DNA of 64,000 nt. It comes from Chaunax sp. Z400. Lineage: Eukaryota; Chordata; Actinopteri; Lophiiformes; Chaunacidae. A program made the position numbers and the translations under genes. The stretch is from assembly GCA_037577475.1 (NCBI GenBank), contig CM075189.1, positions 15,361,839 through 15,425,838 of the forward strand. The letters run 5' to 3'. Positions 50,101 to 59,999 of the stretch are shown here, in pieces (the stretch's first letter is position 1; each line of letters begins with the position of its first letter). A model generated the notes under the pieces. The model searched no databases. It worked only from the letters and a program-made list of their open reading frames with translations, and was not told the origin of the DNA.

Positions 50101-53100
50101 TTCTATTCATCTATTCTGTTTCTATTAAACATCAAACAAATCAGTTTGATTTATTTTAGGAGTCCATTTTTGGAGTTGTTTGTATTAGTCTATTTAAGTA
50201 ACTCTTAGCTAAACATGACCAAAATCTACATCGTTTTATTTTCTGTTTTACACCTCTGCATATGTTTGTCCTCCAGCAAGGCAACTGTTGAGTGCAGCAC
50301 CTTGGCTGGACTGAACAGAGAGACCATTGTGAGCAAAGGGCTGGGAAAACCAAGAGGAATCACAGTTCATCCTTTGGCAAAGTGAGTGTGGCAGTAGGTG
50401 TATGCTGGTTTCAGAAATCACTGCAAACTAATGTGTGTTTAATTGTTTATCAAGTTGACTATAAAAATGGAAACTAAATATTTGATTGGCGTAATTTCAA
50501 CACGCAGATGAGGCTTCAAGGGTTGTTAAAAAAAGTCTATCAAATATAGCAATCTACTGCTAGCCACACATTAGCATCTAAGGTGGAGCCGTTTGGTACA
50601 CTTCCACTGGGTGTTCATTCTGTAGTAAATACTGCACTGATCAGGCTGAAAAGACAAGTATATACTAGTATTTCTATACAACCATTTAAATTACTACATT
50701 TTTAACTTCTAGAACACTGTTGCTTTTACTTTTCCATTGACTTTCTTCAAAAACCTTGAAAGCTTTCTTTGCTACAATTTGAATCAGACTAACTTTCAAG
50801 CTGATCGGCTGCATATCATGTATTTGTGATGATGGAGACATCCAAATATACAATGGTCTTTTGTTTGATTTTTGAGGAAGTTGTTCTGGACTGATATTGG
50901 CGCCCGACCTCTCATGGAAAGTGCGTCTCTGGAAGGGAGGGACCGTGTCGTCATTGCGAGTACCAACCTTGTTTCACCGAGCGGCCTGACCATTGATTTC
51001 ACTGAGGATCGTCTGTTCTGGTGTGATCAGAGGAGGGGTCTGGTGGAGACTGCCGGCCTGGATGGTTCAGATCGACGGGTCCTGTTAGAGAACCAAGTAG
51101 GTGAGGCTCGTGAGATACATAGACATACATAAATTCACTGTATTGGCAAAAACCTGGTTTATAATACTGTAATTCTCGAAAGATTTTCTTGTCATGTGGG
51201 CAAACAACCTCAAAAACTACAAGAAAGTTCATGTGAGTGCCTTAAATGTTGACCTAAACCTGACAAAGAGGACCTTAGACTGACTAAAACGGAGCCGGAG
51301 TCTGATAAAGCTAAGCCAAACAAAGAAGACAGAGAAATTTAAAGTTGTTTGCACTCTTATCCATTCTCTCATTTAGTGATACAACCAACTATGTTCATGA
51401 CACATTGTTCAAATATGTTGAAATCTCTCTTTAAGCAATGTCCCTGTCATCACAGTAATCTCTATGATATTATGGACACAAGATATACATTAGTTCTGAT
51501 CTTGAAACATTTTTTAACCTCTTCCTTCCCTCTTTTCTCATCCGTCCAGGTCGACCTTTTGATCTTGCAGTATTTGAGGACAGGTTGTGGATATCGGATC
51601 GAGAGTTCCAGCAGCTGAGGAGCATACACAAGCGTACTGGGAAAAAGCTGCAGCGTATCCATGGCAACTTGGTCCAACCAGGATCCATTGTAGTGGTTCA
51701 TCCCCTCGCTAAACCAGGTACATATATAAAAGGGATTCATTTTAGAGACTATGTTCACAAATTATACAGACACATGCAATATCAAAGGAAGTTACACAAG
51801 TTGAAAGATTGTACAGGCCTTTTGACAGTTTTCAATACCAGATGAGTATTCTAAATACTACATGGGTACTTAAAAGTATTTATAAATAAAGAATGGCTGA
51901 ACTAATTCCTGCACCATTGTGAATGGCCAATGGTAAATGTGGTATAGAAACAACAACAAAAAAACAATCCACCAACCTTCTGAGTTTCCAGTTGTATTGT
52001 ATTTTACATTTTCAGGGGCCGACATCTGCCTTCACTTGAATGGAGGTTGTGTCCAGGTGTGTGAAAGCAAACTGGGATTCACCCACTGCTCCTGTCTGCC
52101 ACGCTACAACCTATCAGCTGATGGAAAAAGTTGCTCACCTGCTGACGCTTTGAATGGAACAGCAGGTGATTCATTTTTACCCGTGTAACCTTTGAAGTAA
52201 AACAGTTTAATGATGAATGCTTATGTTAACTAAATGAATCTGTTGTGTAGAATCTGGAGACAGTGAATTCAGTGATGTAACTTCTCTAAAAAATAAAACA
52301 TTCAACAATGAGAGCACACCAGTGACCACACCTGGGCTGTCAACTGATACAGAGACTAATTCAGACCCTGATGCAGGCAGTGAGCCAACTCTCATCACAG
52401 ACACGATGGTTTCAGGTAACAGTATAACCTTTAAAGCAAACAAGTGGTCCTTCTCGCCATTCAAGATCTTATTCTAATGAAATGCTATGATTCCATACGT
52501 CACCCTCTCCGTCAGACCAGAATGAGTGTTACTCACTTCGCTGTGATGTACATGCACAGTGCACGCTGAACGCTGGCAGCCCGACCTGTCTCTGTGTAGA
52601 AGGTTTTACGGGTGATGGACAGTTGTGTGTGGGTGAGTATTTCTGTTCCTGTACCAAGTATGTGTATGGTATGAAGTAACATATCCCACAGAAAGCTTAT
52701 TAAATTTGATACAGAGACACTTTTATCCCACGGTTTAAATTGAACATTTTGGCATAGGTGACAGAGCTGGGAATGGAGCAGGATTGAGTTTTTGATGTAT
52801 TAACATTTCAGAGGCAGCGCTGCTCTGGAGGCAAAGATAAAAAAAACTATTTAAGATTAACATTAATGACAGGAGCTAACGCCATAATGCCTGAGGAAAG
52901 TTGAAAAATTATTACATCCAATAATTTATATTATTTCCTTTGCAGACCAGATTAAATGTTTCCTCTGTTTGTCTTTATGCAGAATTTATGCACCATTCTT
53001 CTTTGTTTGACCAGGATTCTGAGGAGATTTTTAATCTTAATTAGCCTGTGATACCTGTGATATTCTGATTACAATTTAAAAAAATTAGGCAACTTTTCTG

Positions 53101-56100
53101 TTTGTTTTAGATATTGATGAGTGTAAACAGGGAACGCACCACTGTGACAAAAATGCAGAATGTCAAAATACCGTTGGAAAGTATCTCTGCAAGTGTCAGG
53201 CTGGATACCATGACAATGGAAAGAGATGTCAAGGTGTGTCTCGATTATTTACTATGCATACAATTCTCAGCAACAGGTTGCAGTATTATAATTAAAAGAA
53301 AAGAAAAAACTGTATGTAATAATAGAAATAATAGAGAAACTATGTGGCATTGAAGCCAAGATGGATGTATATTCTGTTATAGATTATCAGGTGTATTATA
53401 TTGAAACTGAGATAATAGGCTGCTTATCAGCAAACTGAAGGCTTATATCAAGTATGATTCAATGTAACACCTGGGTTTCTTTTATTATTGGGATGTAATA
53501 TACAATCCCTTTGATTATACATGGAATTCCACATTTATGTACAGTAAGTAACAGCTCCAAACTGTTTATTTGTCTAATATGAAGAATTATATCTCTAATC
53601 CTCTCAAGAGTTGGACACGACTTCAGCGTGGATGACGACCATTAGACCTAATGATGTCCCCCCTGGACACCACAACAGCAGCAACTCAGTGGAGAGGTGC
53701 CCCTCCAGCCATGAGTCCTACTGTCTGTACCAGGGTGTCTGCCTCTACTTCCCTGAAATGGAGTCCTACGCTTGCAAGTAAACAACCTCCCTTGGGTGAC
53801 CCCTCAATCTGACCCCTGACCTCTACGCCTAACAGTTTACTGATATATTGTGTTCAGAGGTGTGCATAAGTGACGCTTGCTTTTCCAAACAAAATTTGGT
53901 CATCAGTTCTGTCGCAGATGAGTAAAATTATAAAGCACTTTTATTTCTTTTTAGATTGTTTACACTGATAATTTGAACTCTAATATGTAATAAAACAAAC
54001 TGTAATCAGGGGAAAATAGGAAAATGTTCTCTGGGAAGTAACTTTGGAATAAAATTTGATCATAAATGACAAATACTGTTAGAAAGTCCCACACCACACA
54101 TTGCAGGCCTTTCCACCCTCTTCTCTTATCTGCTTTGTCTCATGCCAACCAGTAGATGTCAATATTGTTCCATGATTAAAGCTATTCTCTCAGGATGAGG
54201 TGGCTATACAAAGATATTGTTTTCTACATAATTTCACACTTAGTCAACATAAAATATCCCTTCAACAAAACACACATAGTATATCTAATATTGATTAGAA
54301 TAAAAGCGTCACCTCTAAATGTGATCCTAAATGATAAAATTATATCCAGATCTAACGGAGACTGTACAGCAGGCATTTTTAATACATTTTACAGTTTAAC
54401 TACATCACTCCAGCTAATGTGTAGTTTTTGCTCTTCTGCCCATTATGTTTGTATAAATTCTGTAACATTAGAATGTTAATTTCATAGTTACTGAAATCTG
54501 TTATTACAAATAACTGCAGTCAGTTATGCACAAACACAGCCTTTGTTCATGTACTGTATTGAAGTGATATATTACTCTAAATGTACAAGTTTACACATAT
54601 ATAATTTTGCATTTATCATATGTTTAATGTCATGTGCATGTGAGTAACTAAATCTGAAATTTGAAATTTGAAATACACACTTACTCAATAAGCGATATTG
54701 ATCATGAGCTGCATAGTCATGTGAAATTAGAAAAAGTAACGACCGTTACCTCTGAACACTGAATTTTTTTTTTTTTTTAGGAAATATCGAAATACCTGAA
54801 ATAGTGACTTTACTGAACCTTTTGCAGTTGTTTATCTGGCTACATGGGGGAGCGCTGTCAGTTCAGTGACCTGGAGTGGTGGGAGCTTCAGCAGGCTGAG
54901 GATGAAAAGAGAAGAAACGTGGTCTTTGCGGCCTGGATGGTGGTCCTGGTTTCCCTGCTCTCCATTGCTGCCTGTGTCACCTACTGCTACGGGTGAGGGG
55001 GAAGGAGGAGGAGAAGTGGTAAATAAGGGCCAAGGCATATAAAACTAGTATGTTAAAGTGAAGGAAAGAGTAAATTAAGAGAGAAGTAAAAAGAAATAAA
55101 GGGAGAAAAGAAAATGTGGAGAGAAGGGAAGAGTCAAAAAAGAATGACCAAAGGGACTTCAAAAAAGCAAAACATGGCAAGACCTGATGAAAGGAGTGAG
55201 GTTGGAAACAGAATGAGGGGAAAAAAGGTGACAAAACCAGGTAAAAAGGAAAAGAAGACTAGGAGGAGGAAGTAAAAGAAATAAAAGGGGAAAAAACATT
55301 GAAAAAGATAATGTATGGTTAAAAAAGGGAAGTCAAGGATCAAGAGGAAATGAGTGGAAAAAGGACAGGAACACATCATCAATATCTCCCACCATGATTG
55401 TCTCTAATGTGAATTATGTTGTAAAAAGGGACATTTATGAAGTGAAACGATGACGACAGTATTGTAAAGTGTCATTATAAATGTTAGTTCAGCATGGAAG
55501 CAGTTAATGTTAATGTAAAGCTACAACATTTAATAAGCTGATGGAGGCAGCTAATGTTAACAAAGCTTCAACATTTATAAGCTGATGGCGGCAGTTAATG
55601 TTAATGTAAAGCTCCAACATTTAATAAGCTGATGGAGGCAGTTAATGTTAATGTAAAGGTCCAACATTTAATAAGCTGATGGAGGCAGCTGATAACATAA
55701 AGCTTCAACATTAATATTTCTAAGTAGTTCCCTGTGTTCTAGACAGTACTACAGCAGATGATGGAGAGAGAAGTATGCAACTATTAGTTCATGATAAGAA
55801 AAGTACATTCTTCTATCTTCATCCATTTTTAAGAAAACTTCACATGAACAACACTATGTGCAAAGTGCAGAATTTAAAAAAAAGACATCATCCTCCAATC
55901 TTTAATAGTTTTTAAGAAAATCTGTTCAGTCTGAAGTGTTACACACACACTTACCCACACAGGGATGGATGGAACCTTTCCTGTGTCCACTATGCTGCGC
56001 TAGAGAACACCCACTATACTTTTTTTGCAGTAAATGGTGTCAAGACCACACCATGAAAATTAAACAAAAATCAAATTACTTTTGTCACAGAAGGCTTACT

Positions 56101-59100
56101 TCCTATTGCCAGCAGGTAGCGCTATTACTATAACTGCATATGGGCATGTGGATATCTTCAGGTCAGGACTTTTATCCAACATGTGAAATATGGGCTAGAC
56201 TGGATCATGAACAGCAGACTTACAACAATATTAAAAAGGACAAGTGGGAAACCTTTTGGCTGCTAAAATGTTCAATGAATTATCCTTGAAAATAAAATTA
56301 AAACATTTATTTAAAATTACTGACATACTGTAGACATACAGTAGATACTAAAAAGAATTATGTGTTTTTATTTAAAATGTATGATTCCCATTATGGTCTT
56401 AAGTGGGTTTCATTGACTTTTCCACTCCAATGGCAAAAACAAATGAAAATCTGTGCAGAGTCTTATGTATACCTACATATATGTCTTTGCATGTGTGCTG
56501 GTGTATACCAATAATGATATATAAGAAGTGATGTGGTCAGTCGTCTGGATACTGGATGCATAGGGCAGCACACATAGCCAGGGTGGAGCTGCTGCAGTAA
56601 TGAATGAGCTGACAGCATTTCAAGGTGTCTATCAAACCCTGGGTGGCATGAGCCGTGTAATGTAAGTGTCTCAGCATGACAGCAGGGGGTTAGGGAGCAG
56701 ATCACATGTGGAACCAATGGCGGTGTGCAACCCTAGTTAGCCGAGAGGAGCATACATAAAGTACATACTGCGACACCTCCTCCCTTTTATTTCCACCTGA
56801 GTTGTCTCTAAGTAACTGATTTCTTTTATGGTTGTTTCGCTGGCTTATAGACAAGGCTGTTGGCATTCTTTACTCTTTTGACTCACAAAGCACACCCCTC
56901 CCATCCACCTGCTACATCCTAATGTTTGGAGCCTGTGTTCCCCTGTGGAAGTGGCACGCTTTCAATTACATGCTTGGTTTAGCTTGTTCTACAGCAATTA
57001 CACACAAAAATAGGTCATTTCTCTGATACAAAATGGAGCCGCTGAGGTATGACCCCAGTGGAAATGCTACATGGCCGCCAATAGCTCTGGCTAAAATTGC
57101 CTTCTGCACTTCACTGCAAGTGCACTTACCGAAGGCAGTTTGTGAGTTTGGTGGTTTAGTTTCTGTAACACACACACACACAGTAAAGTATCATACAGGA
57201 CACAGTGATAAGAGGTAAAAAGGCACAACTTGTTTCTCATTCTGTTTCTTTTTAGGCTCAAACATGAAAACAAAAGCACTAAAAGTGTAGTCCCTGTGGT
57301 AGTTCATCACTAAACCCAAATGTATCTCCTATTGTCAAAACGTAGGTTGGACAACATGTTTATGGAAAGCAATTAAAACATCTGTAATATTTTTTAGTGT
57401 ACTGTGTAGGTTTACTGTGTACATGTGTGAAGGTAAAGGTGCACAACATTAAACTGTTAACATGTTATGCAGAACACAAGTCGACTTTAGATTTTGTACC
57501 ATGTTTGATTTAAATGCAACAGTTTCCTGTGAGCCCACCACTTGCATGACTTGATACCCATTTAATTCCATGTGAGTCTGTGAATATTTACATGTTAAAA
57601 ACTATGTGTTGACTGAGTTAGTGGAACAGTAATAAATTGGAATACTGCACTTTTACTGTCTTCTGTACAGAAATAGAAAAATCTTCCGCAAACAGCCCTC
57701 AGTGGATAATATGAGCGAGACCAGCGTGACAGATGAGAGCATGTCAGAGACCACCAGTGTGCCTCAGGTGAGACAATCACCACCATAAATACATCTTTTA
57801 GTATGGGAGGTCATGCGATGAACCAGGGCAATCTCACAAATCCTTGAAGTCTTTGCATATCATGTTATTTAACTTCCATTCAAATCAATACAAATAAGTT
57901 AAATTCATCTTATAAATTCTTAAAGTTTTTCCTCAGGCATTGATTATACCGCTAAAAACCTATCACTGTCTATGGTATGCAAAAACTATTTCAAACTAAA
58001 AACATCTTTTCAAATTCCTTTCTGAATCTCAAGTTCTCCATGACGGCAGAAAAAGGAGTGGAAGGAATGGTCTTCCCTCCCATGGGCTGTCCCAGGAGAG
58101 CGGTGTGTCCATCCTGCTCCTCAGAAACAGGTAATAAAAGTGAAATAAACACCCTGGCATGAATCATTTTAGAGTGTTATTGTTGCTTTCAGAGTCATCA
58201 GATTGATTGCTATGATCACATTACACGACTGTTTTATAATGGGATACCTTAACGTTGCTGTGCTTTGCACGTTACACGAGTTATCAATGACAGGTCTGTC
58301 TGGTCATTGATGCTCCTACCAAAATTCCATTCATGTTTTCCTCCATTTCTTGGGTCTAAACAAATCAGTGAGCCGTTCTCATAGCAGTGCTTCTTGATGG
58401 TCTGCTGCTGGTGTTAATTGCACTTCCATTGGCTTTAGGCCATCACTGCTGTCAGTGTCACTCAAAACAAATTTCACACTATAGGATTTGGACACCCAGA
58501 CAGGTCCAGACATTTTACGCCTTGGTCACACGGCATGGCTTGCATGTGTCCCCAATCCACCTCCAACACAACCTGATATTTAGTCTGCTTGTTATCTTTT
58601 GGGCATCTGCAAGCTCTTGGAGAACTCTCGGGTCACGTCTTTCACACAGTTCACACATTACATTCTAGTGTTGCACGGCTTATCGAACCGTAGGCATTTG
58701 TTTTAATAGATGTAATGGTTCAGCATCATAATTTCCCAGCATTGGGTACATTTTACAGGTCACATGTGACTCTCCAGTGAGTAATCAGGAGGATACAGAG
58801 GTAAAATCTCCAGCAACACTTGCAGTATCAGGAACAACTAGACCAATGCTTTTTGGCTTGTGGCTGTCATTAGGGTCATCATCATCAAGATGACTCTGAT
58901 GAAGGCCACATGCCGAACTGTGTTTAGTGATAAGTTGTTCCTGACACCGCAAGTGTTGCTGGAGTTAATCCTAGGACTAAATGATTCAATCCCTTGGTAG
59001 TTACACTATCCTGATGGCATCTTGGCTTGTGGGAGACTTTGTGGGAGGCTTTAGGGTGACGGTAGAGCCAGTTGTGTAGGAGAGGGGGGCAGGCCGGTGG

Positions 59101-59999
59101 ATGAGGGCCTGGTTTTAGTTGGTTACTTCCTCTGGATGCGTTGAGGTCTTCAGGAGGTGCCCAACCTTCACCAAGTGTTTCGGCCATTATCCTCAACGCT
59201 CTCTGGTTGGCAGGCCAGCAGCGGTGGCCAGGTCACTGCCCCTCTTATCAGAGTCTGCAGGCTGTAATGGCTGCCCTCCAGTACCTCTTTAGACCATTTT
59301 TTTCCCTTCTCCGTGCACCTTGGAAGTTGGTGAATTTGTGCCAGAAACCCCTACTCTGCTTCAGTAATCAGGAGGATGAAATGTATGTCAGAATGTATCC
59401 ACCAGGTATTAGTGCTAGTCTAATGTCAAAGGGAGATGTAGCTGTGGAGACAGACGACTACAACAGCCTGCCATTTTTAATATCTCCACACCCTGTACTA
59501 GTTAACCAAACAGGCTGCCGAAGTCGACCGAGTTTGACACCCCACTGATATAGTAAAAGTCTGTATGCAAAAGGGGCTTAAAAACAGTGTTGTAGGAAGA
59601 AACACTTTAAACTTCAAGCATAGGAATCACAATCACTGTTAATGGGAGCAAGCACAGATTGGGTTCTTATCTGGATCTTTAGTTAGTGATCTACAAAAAC
59701 TGTGGACAAGTCAAAAATGAGGGGAAGAATCGTGTCGTGTCAGCTCTGCATAACACAAATTTGGCGTATTTTTTGATATCTGATGTTTTCTTTTGCCAGG
59801 TGACAACCCGTTGTCTGAGGAGTCTGGAATATTTTCAAAACACAACAGAGGCTATGAGTGTTCCATGGTGTCGGCTGCTGTCGCAGAGAGCAACCAACCC
59901 ACTCTCCACTACTCAAGTCCATCGTTGTCGCGGTCATGTACTTCTTTCAAACCACATCTGATCTCCCAGACTCCCATCGTAGAGTCCCCTGCTTCCTAG
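41026..59999 (+). CDS. egf: Pro-epidermal growth factor precursor
   Basis: Twenty-three coding exons join in frame to 3489 bases, 1162 residues (human about 1207). Order: signal peptide (1-24), first YWTD/LDLR-B propeller (about 43-312), four EGF modules (313-474; the second calcium-binding, DVNEC), second propeller (475-735; MYWTD, LFWTD, LFWCD), EGF module (736-785), Thr/Ser linker (786-840), two EGF modules (841-920; the second DIDEC), linker, mature EGF (about 946-998), membrane span (about 1009-1030) and a 132-residue tail. Mature EGF keeps the 6-14-20-31-33-42 cysteine spacing, Y13, R41 and L47, the residues that contact EGFR. It is a type I membrane precursor cut outside the cell to free the ligand. 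ATG 41026 is the only ATG before the hydrophobic leader. One calcium-binding EGF module fewer than human. Identity is secure. Confidence 0.97.
41153..43557 (+). other. egf intron 1
   Basis: 2.4 kb of AT-rich DNA with no exon seen. Confidence 0.65.
43558..43754 (+). CDS. egf: egf exon 2, propeller 1
   Basis: Acceptor TTTGTTAAG, donor GTGATT. It starts GSQPFLIFGHGKAIHRMD, matching the human propeller start, and includes VYWAD. Confidence 0.94.
43892..44073 (+). CDS. egf: egf exon 3, propeller 1
   Basis: Acceptor GTGGTCCAG, donor GTAATC. It includes ISGLAVDWIWNKVYW. Confidence 0.94.
44521..44748 (+). CDS. egf: egf exon 4, propeller 1
   Basis: Acceptor TATTTTGCAG, donor GTGAGC. It includes FLFWLSGE and KRLFWVQ, ending in phase 2. 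Confidence 0.94.
44853..45055 (+). CDS. egf: egf exon 5, propeller 1 end
   Basis: Acceptor CTCTGGTCAG, donor GTTCCA. It includes LYYTDTASQVIKQ and the closing VVHLLNQP strand. Confidence 0.92.
45155..45268 (+). CDS. egf: egf exon 6, EGF module 1
   Basis: Acceptor TTCAAACAG, donor GTTGGT. Cys pattern CDEESGDCVSVC...CQCSEGF...C. Confidence 0.93.
45521..45643 (+). CDS. egf: egf exon 7, calcium-binding EGF module 2
   Basis: Acceptor TTTTGCCATAG, donor GTACCA. It starts DVNECALWNHGCSLGC, the calcium-binding signature. Confidence 0.95.
45815..46215 (-). mobile_element. 3' end of a CR1/L2-like LINE, reverse strand
   Basis: Read on the reverse strand, 46211 down to 46104 encodes FSLLPSGRRYVLPLSKSN and then SFTPFAVRLLDGT before a stop, a typical tail of fish LINE reverse-transcriptase proteins (LLPxGRRY...SFxPxAxxLLN). 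An AT-rich 3' UTR follows to a terminal TTGAACTTGAAC near 45820, like the short tandem ends of L2-type elements. It is 5'-truncated, as LINE insertions usually are, and sits in egf intron 7. Confidence 0.65.
46216..48409 (+). other. Remainder of egf intron 7
   Basis: No exon fits the egf phase here. A 300-base open frame at 47355-47654 was examined and not accepted. Confidence 0.6.
48410..48532 (+). CDS. egf: egf exon 8, EGF module 3
   Basis: Acceptor TATAATCAG, donor GTATGG. It includes KCGQGCLTTEEGAICVCPEG. Confidence 0.93.
49090..49215 (+). CDS. egf: egf exon 9, EGF module 4
   Basis: Acceptor TGCTGTTGCAG, donor GTGAGT. It starts GCSSADRGGCSQLC, as in human GCSSPDNGGCSQLC. Confidence 0.95.
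49350..49486 (+). CDS. egf: egf exon 10, propeller 2 start
   Basis: Acceptor CATTCTTCAG, donor GTAAGA. It includes DVRHINPDGTGDR and ALDYDPVQNK. Confidence 0.93.
49821..49969 (+). CDS. egf: egf exon 11, propeller 2
   Basis: Acceptor CATGTTAAAG, donor GTGCGT. It includes SPEGLAIDWIHRRMYWTDK. Confidence 0.95.
50277..50381 (+). CDS. egf: egf exon 12, propeller 2
   Basis: Acceptor GTCCTCCAG, donor GTGAGT. It includes KPRGITVHPLAK. Confidence 0.93.
50877..51100 (+). CDS. egf: egf exon 13, propeller 2
   Basis: Acceptor GATTTTTGAG, donor GTGAGG. It includes KLFWTDIGARP and DRLFWCDQRR. Confidence 0.94.
51550..51717 (+). CDS. egf: egf exon 14, propeller 2 end
   Basis: Acceptor CATCCGTCCAG, donor GTACAT. 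It includes RLWISD and VVVHPLAKP. Confidence 0.94.
52016..52165 (+). CDS. egf: egf exon 15, EGF module 5
   Basis: Acceptor ACATTTTCAG, donor GTGATT. It includes CLHLNGGCVQVCESKLG. Confidence 0.94.
52251..52415 (+). CDS. egf: egf exon 16, Thr/Ser-rich linker
   Basis: Acceptor TGTTGTGTAG, donor GTAACA. Cysteine-free, rich in Thr, Ser, Asp and Asn, likely O-glycosylated. Confidence 0.9.
52516..52632 (+). CDS. egf: egf exon 17, EGF module 6
   Basis: Acceptor CTCTCCGTCAG, donor GTGAGT. It includes CDVHAQCTLNAGSPTCLC. Confidence 0.93.
53111..53233 (+). CDS. egf: egf exon 18, calcium-binding EGF module 7
   Basis: Acceptor TTTGTTTTAG, donor GTGTGT. It starts DIDECKQGTHHCDKNAEC. Confidence 0.95.
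53609..53777 (+). CDS. egf: egf exon 19, linker and first half of mature EGF
   Basis: Acceptor CCTCTCAAG, donor GTAAAC. The mature region starts near N946 (nt 53683) and includes cysteines 6, 14, 20 and 31. Confidence 0.95.
53778..54827 (+). other. egf intron 19
   Basis: It splits the mature EGF domain between cysteines 31 and 33, as in mammals. AT-rich; no other feature seen. Confidence 0.7.
54828..54992 (+). CDS. egf: egf exon 20, second half of mature EGF and membrane span
   Basis: Acceptor CCTTTTGCAG, donor GTGAGG. It includes GYMGERCQFSDLEWWELQ and the hydrophobic VVLVSLLSIAACV span. Confidence 0.95.
54993..55380. repeat. Purine-rich tract (about 390 bases)
   Basis: The + strand is overwhelmingly A and G across nearly 400 bases of egf intron 20, with only scattered C and T. 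It is low-complexity, with no unit of fixed length. Confidence 0.85.
55495..55712. repeat. Minisatellite, about 47-bp unit, 4-5 copies
   Basis: Tandem units contain CAGTTAATGTTAATGTAAAG and then AATAAGCTGATGG. Copies start near 55501, 55548, 55592, 55639 and 55686; one copy is 44 bases. It lies in egf intron 20. Confidence 0.92.
55713..57670 (+). other. Remainder of egf intron 20
   Basis: No exon seen that fits between the span-encoding exon and the tail exon. A short (AC)n run occurs near 57169-57182. Confidence 0.6.
57671..57767 (+). CDS. egf: egf exon 21, cytoplasmic tail
   Basis: Acceptor TTCTGTACAG, donor GTGAGA. It starts RKIFRKQPS, a basic stop-transfer stretch, then Ser/Thr-rich sequence. 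Confidence 0.88.
58034..58130 (+). CDS. egf: egf exon 22, cytoplasmic tail
   Basis: Acceptor TGAATCTCAAG, donor GTAATA. The phases fit both neighbours, but the sequence is not conserved enough to confirm by homology. Confidence 0.75.
58131..59799 (+). other. egf intron 22
   Basis: Holds the hairpin relic at 58808-58964. Long open frames around 58387 and 59141 have no domain and no phase fit. Confidence 0.65.
58808..58964. mobile_element. Long inverted repeat, Penelope-like relic with hammerhead-like core
   Basis: Outer arms of 32 bases (58808-58839 and 58933-58964) are reverse complements with two mismatches. Inner parts (58855-58880 against 58890-58915) also pair, so the whole 157 bases can fold into one hairpin. 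The + strand right side reads CTGATGA (58896-58902), then a GGC/GCC stem, then GAAC (58915-58918), close to the hammerhead ribozyme core CTGATGA-stem-GAAA known from Penelope-like element ends. Confidence 0.5.
59800..59999 (+). CDS. egf: egf terminal exon 23
   Basis: Acceptor TCTTTTGCCAG. It ends QTPIVESPAS with TAG at 59997-59999. Phase fits exon 22. Human ends differently, as expected for a loosely conserved tail. Confidence 0.78.

Noticed and set aside
51655..51671. X-box-like GTATCCATGGCAAC in egf exon 14
   Set aside because: It is explained by the coding sequence RIHGN and lies inside a conserved exon.
54977..55382. Reverse-strand Phe/Leu-rich open frames in egf intron 20
   Set aside because: They are the complement of the purine-rich tract and lie antisense within an intron.
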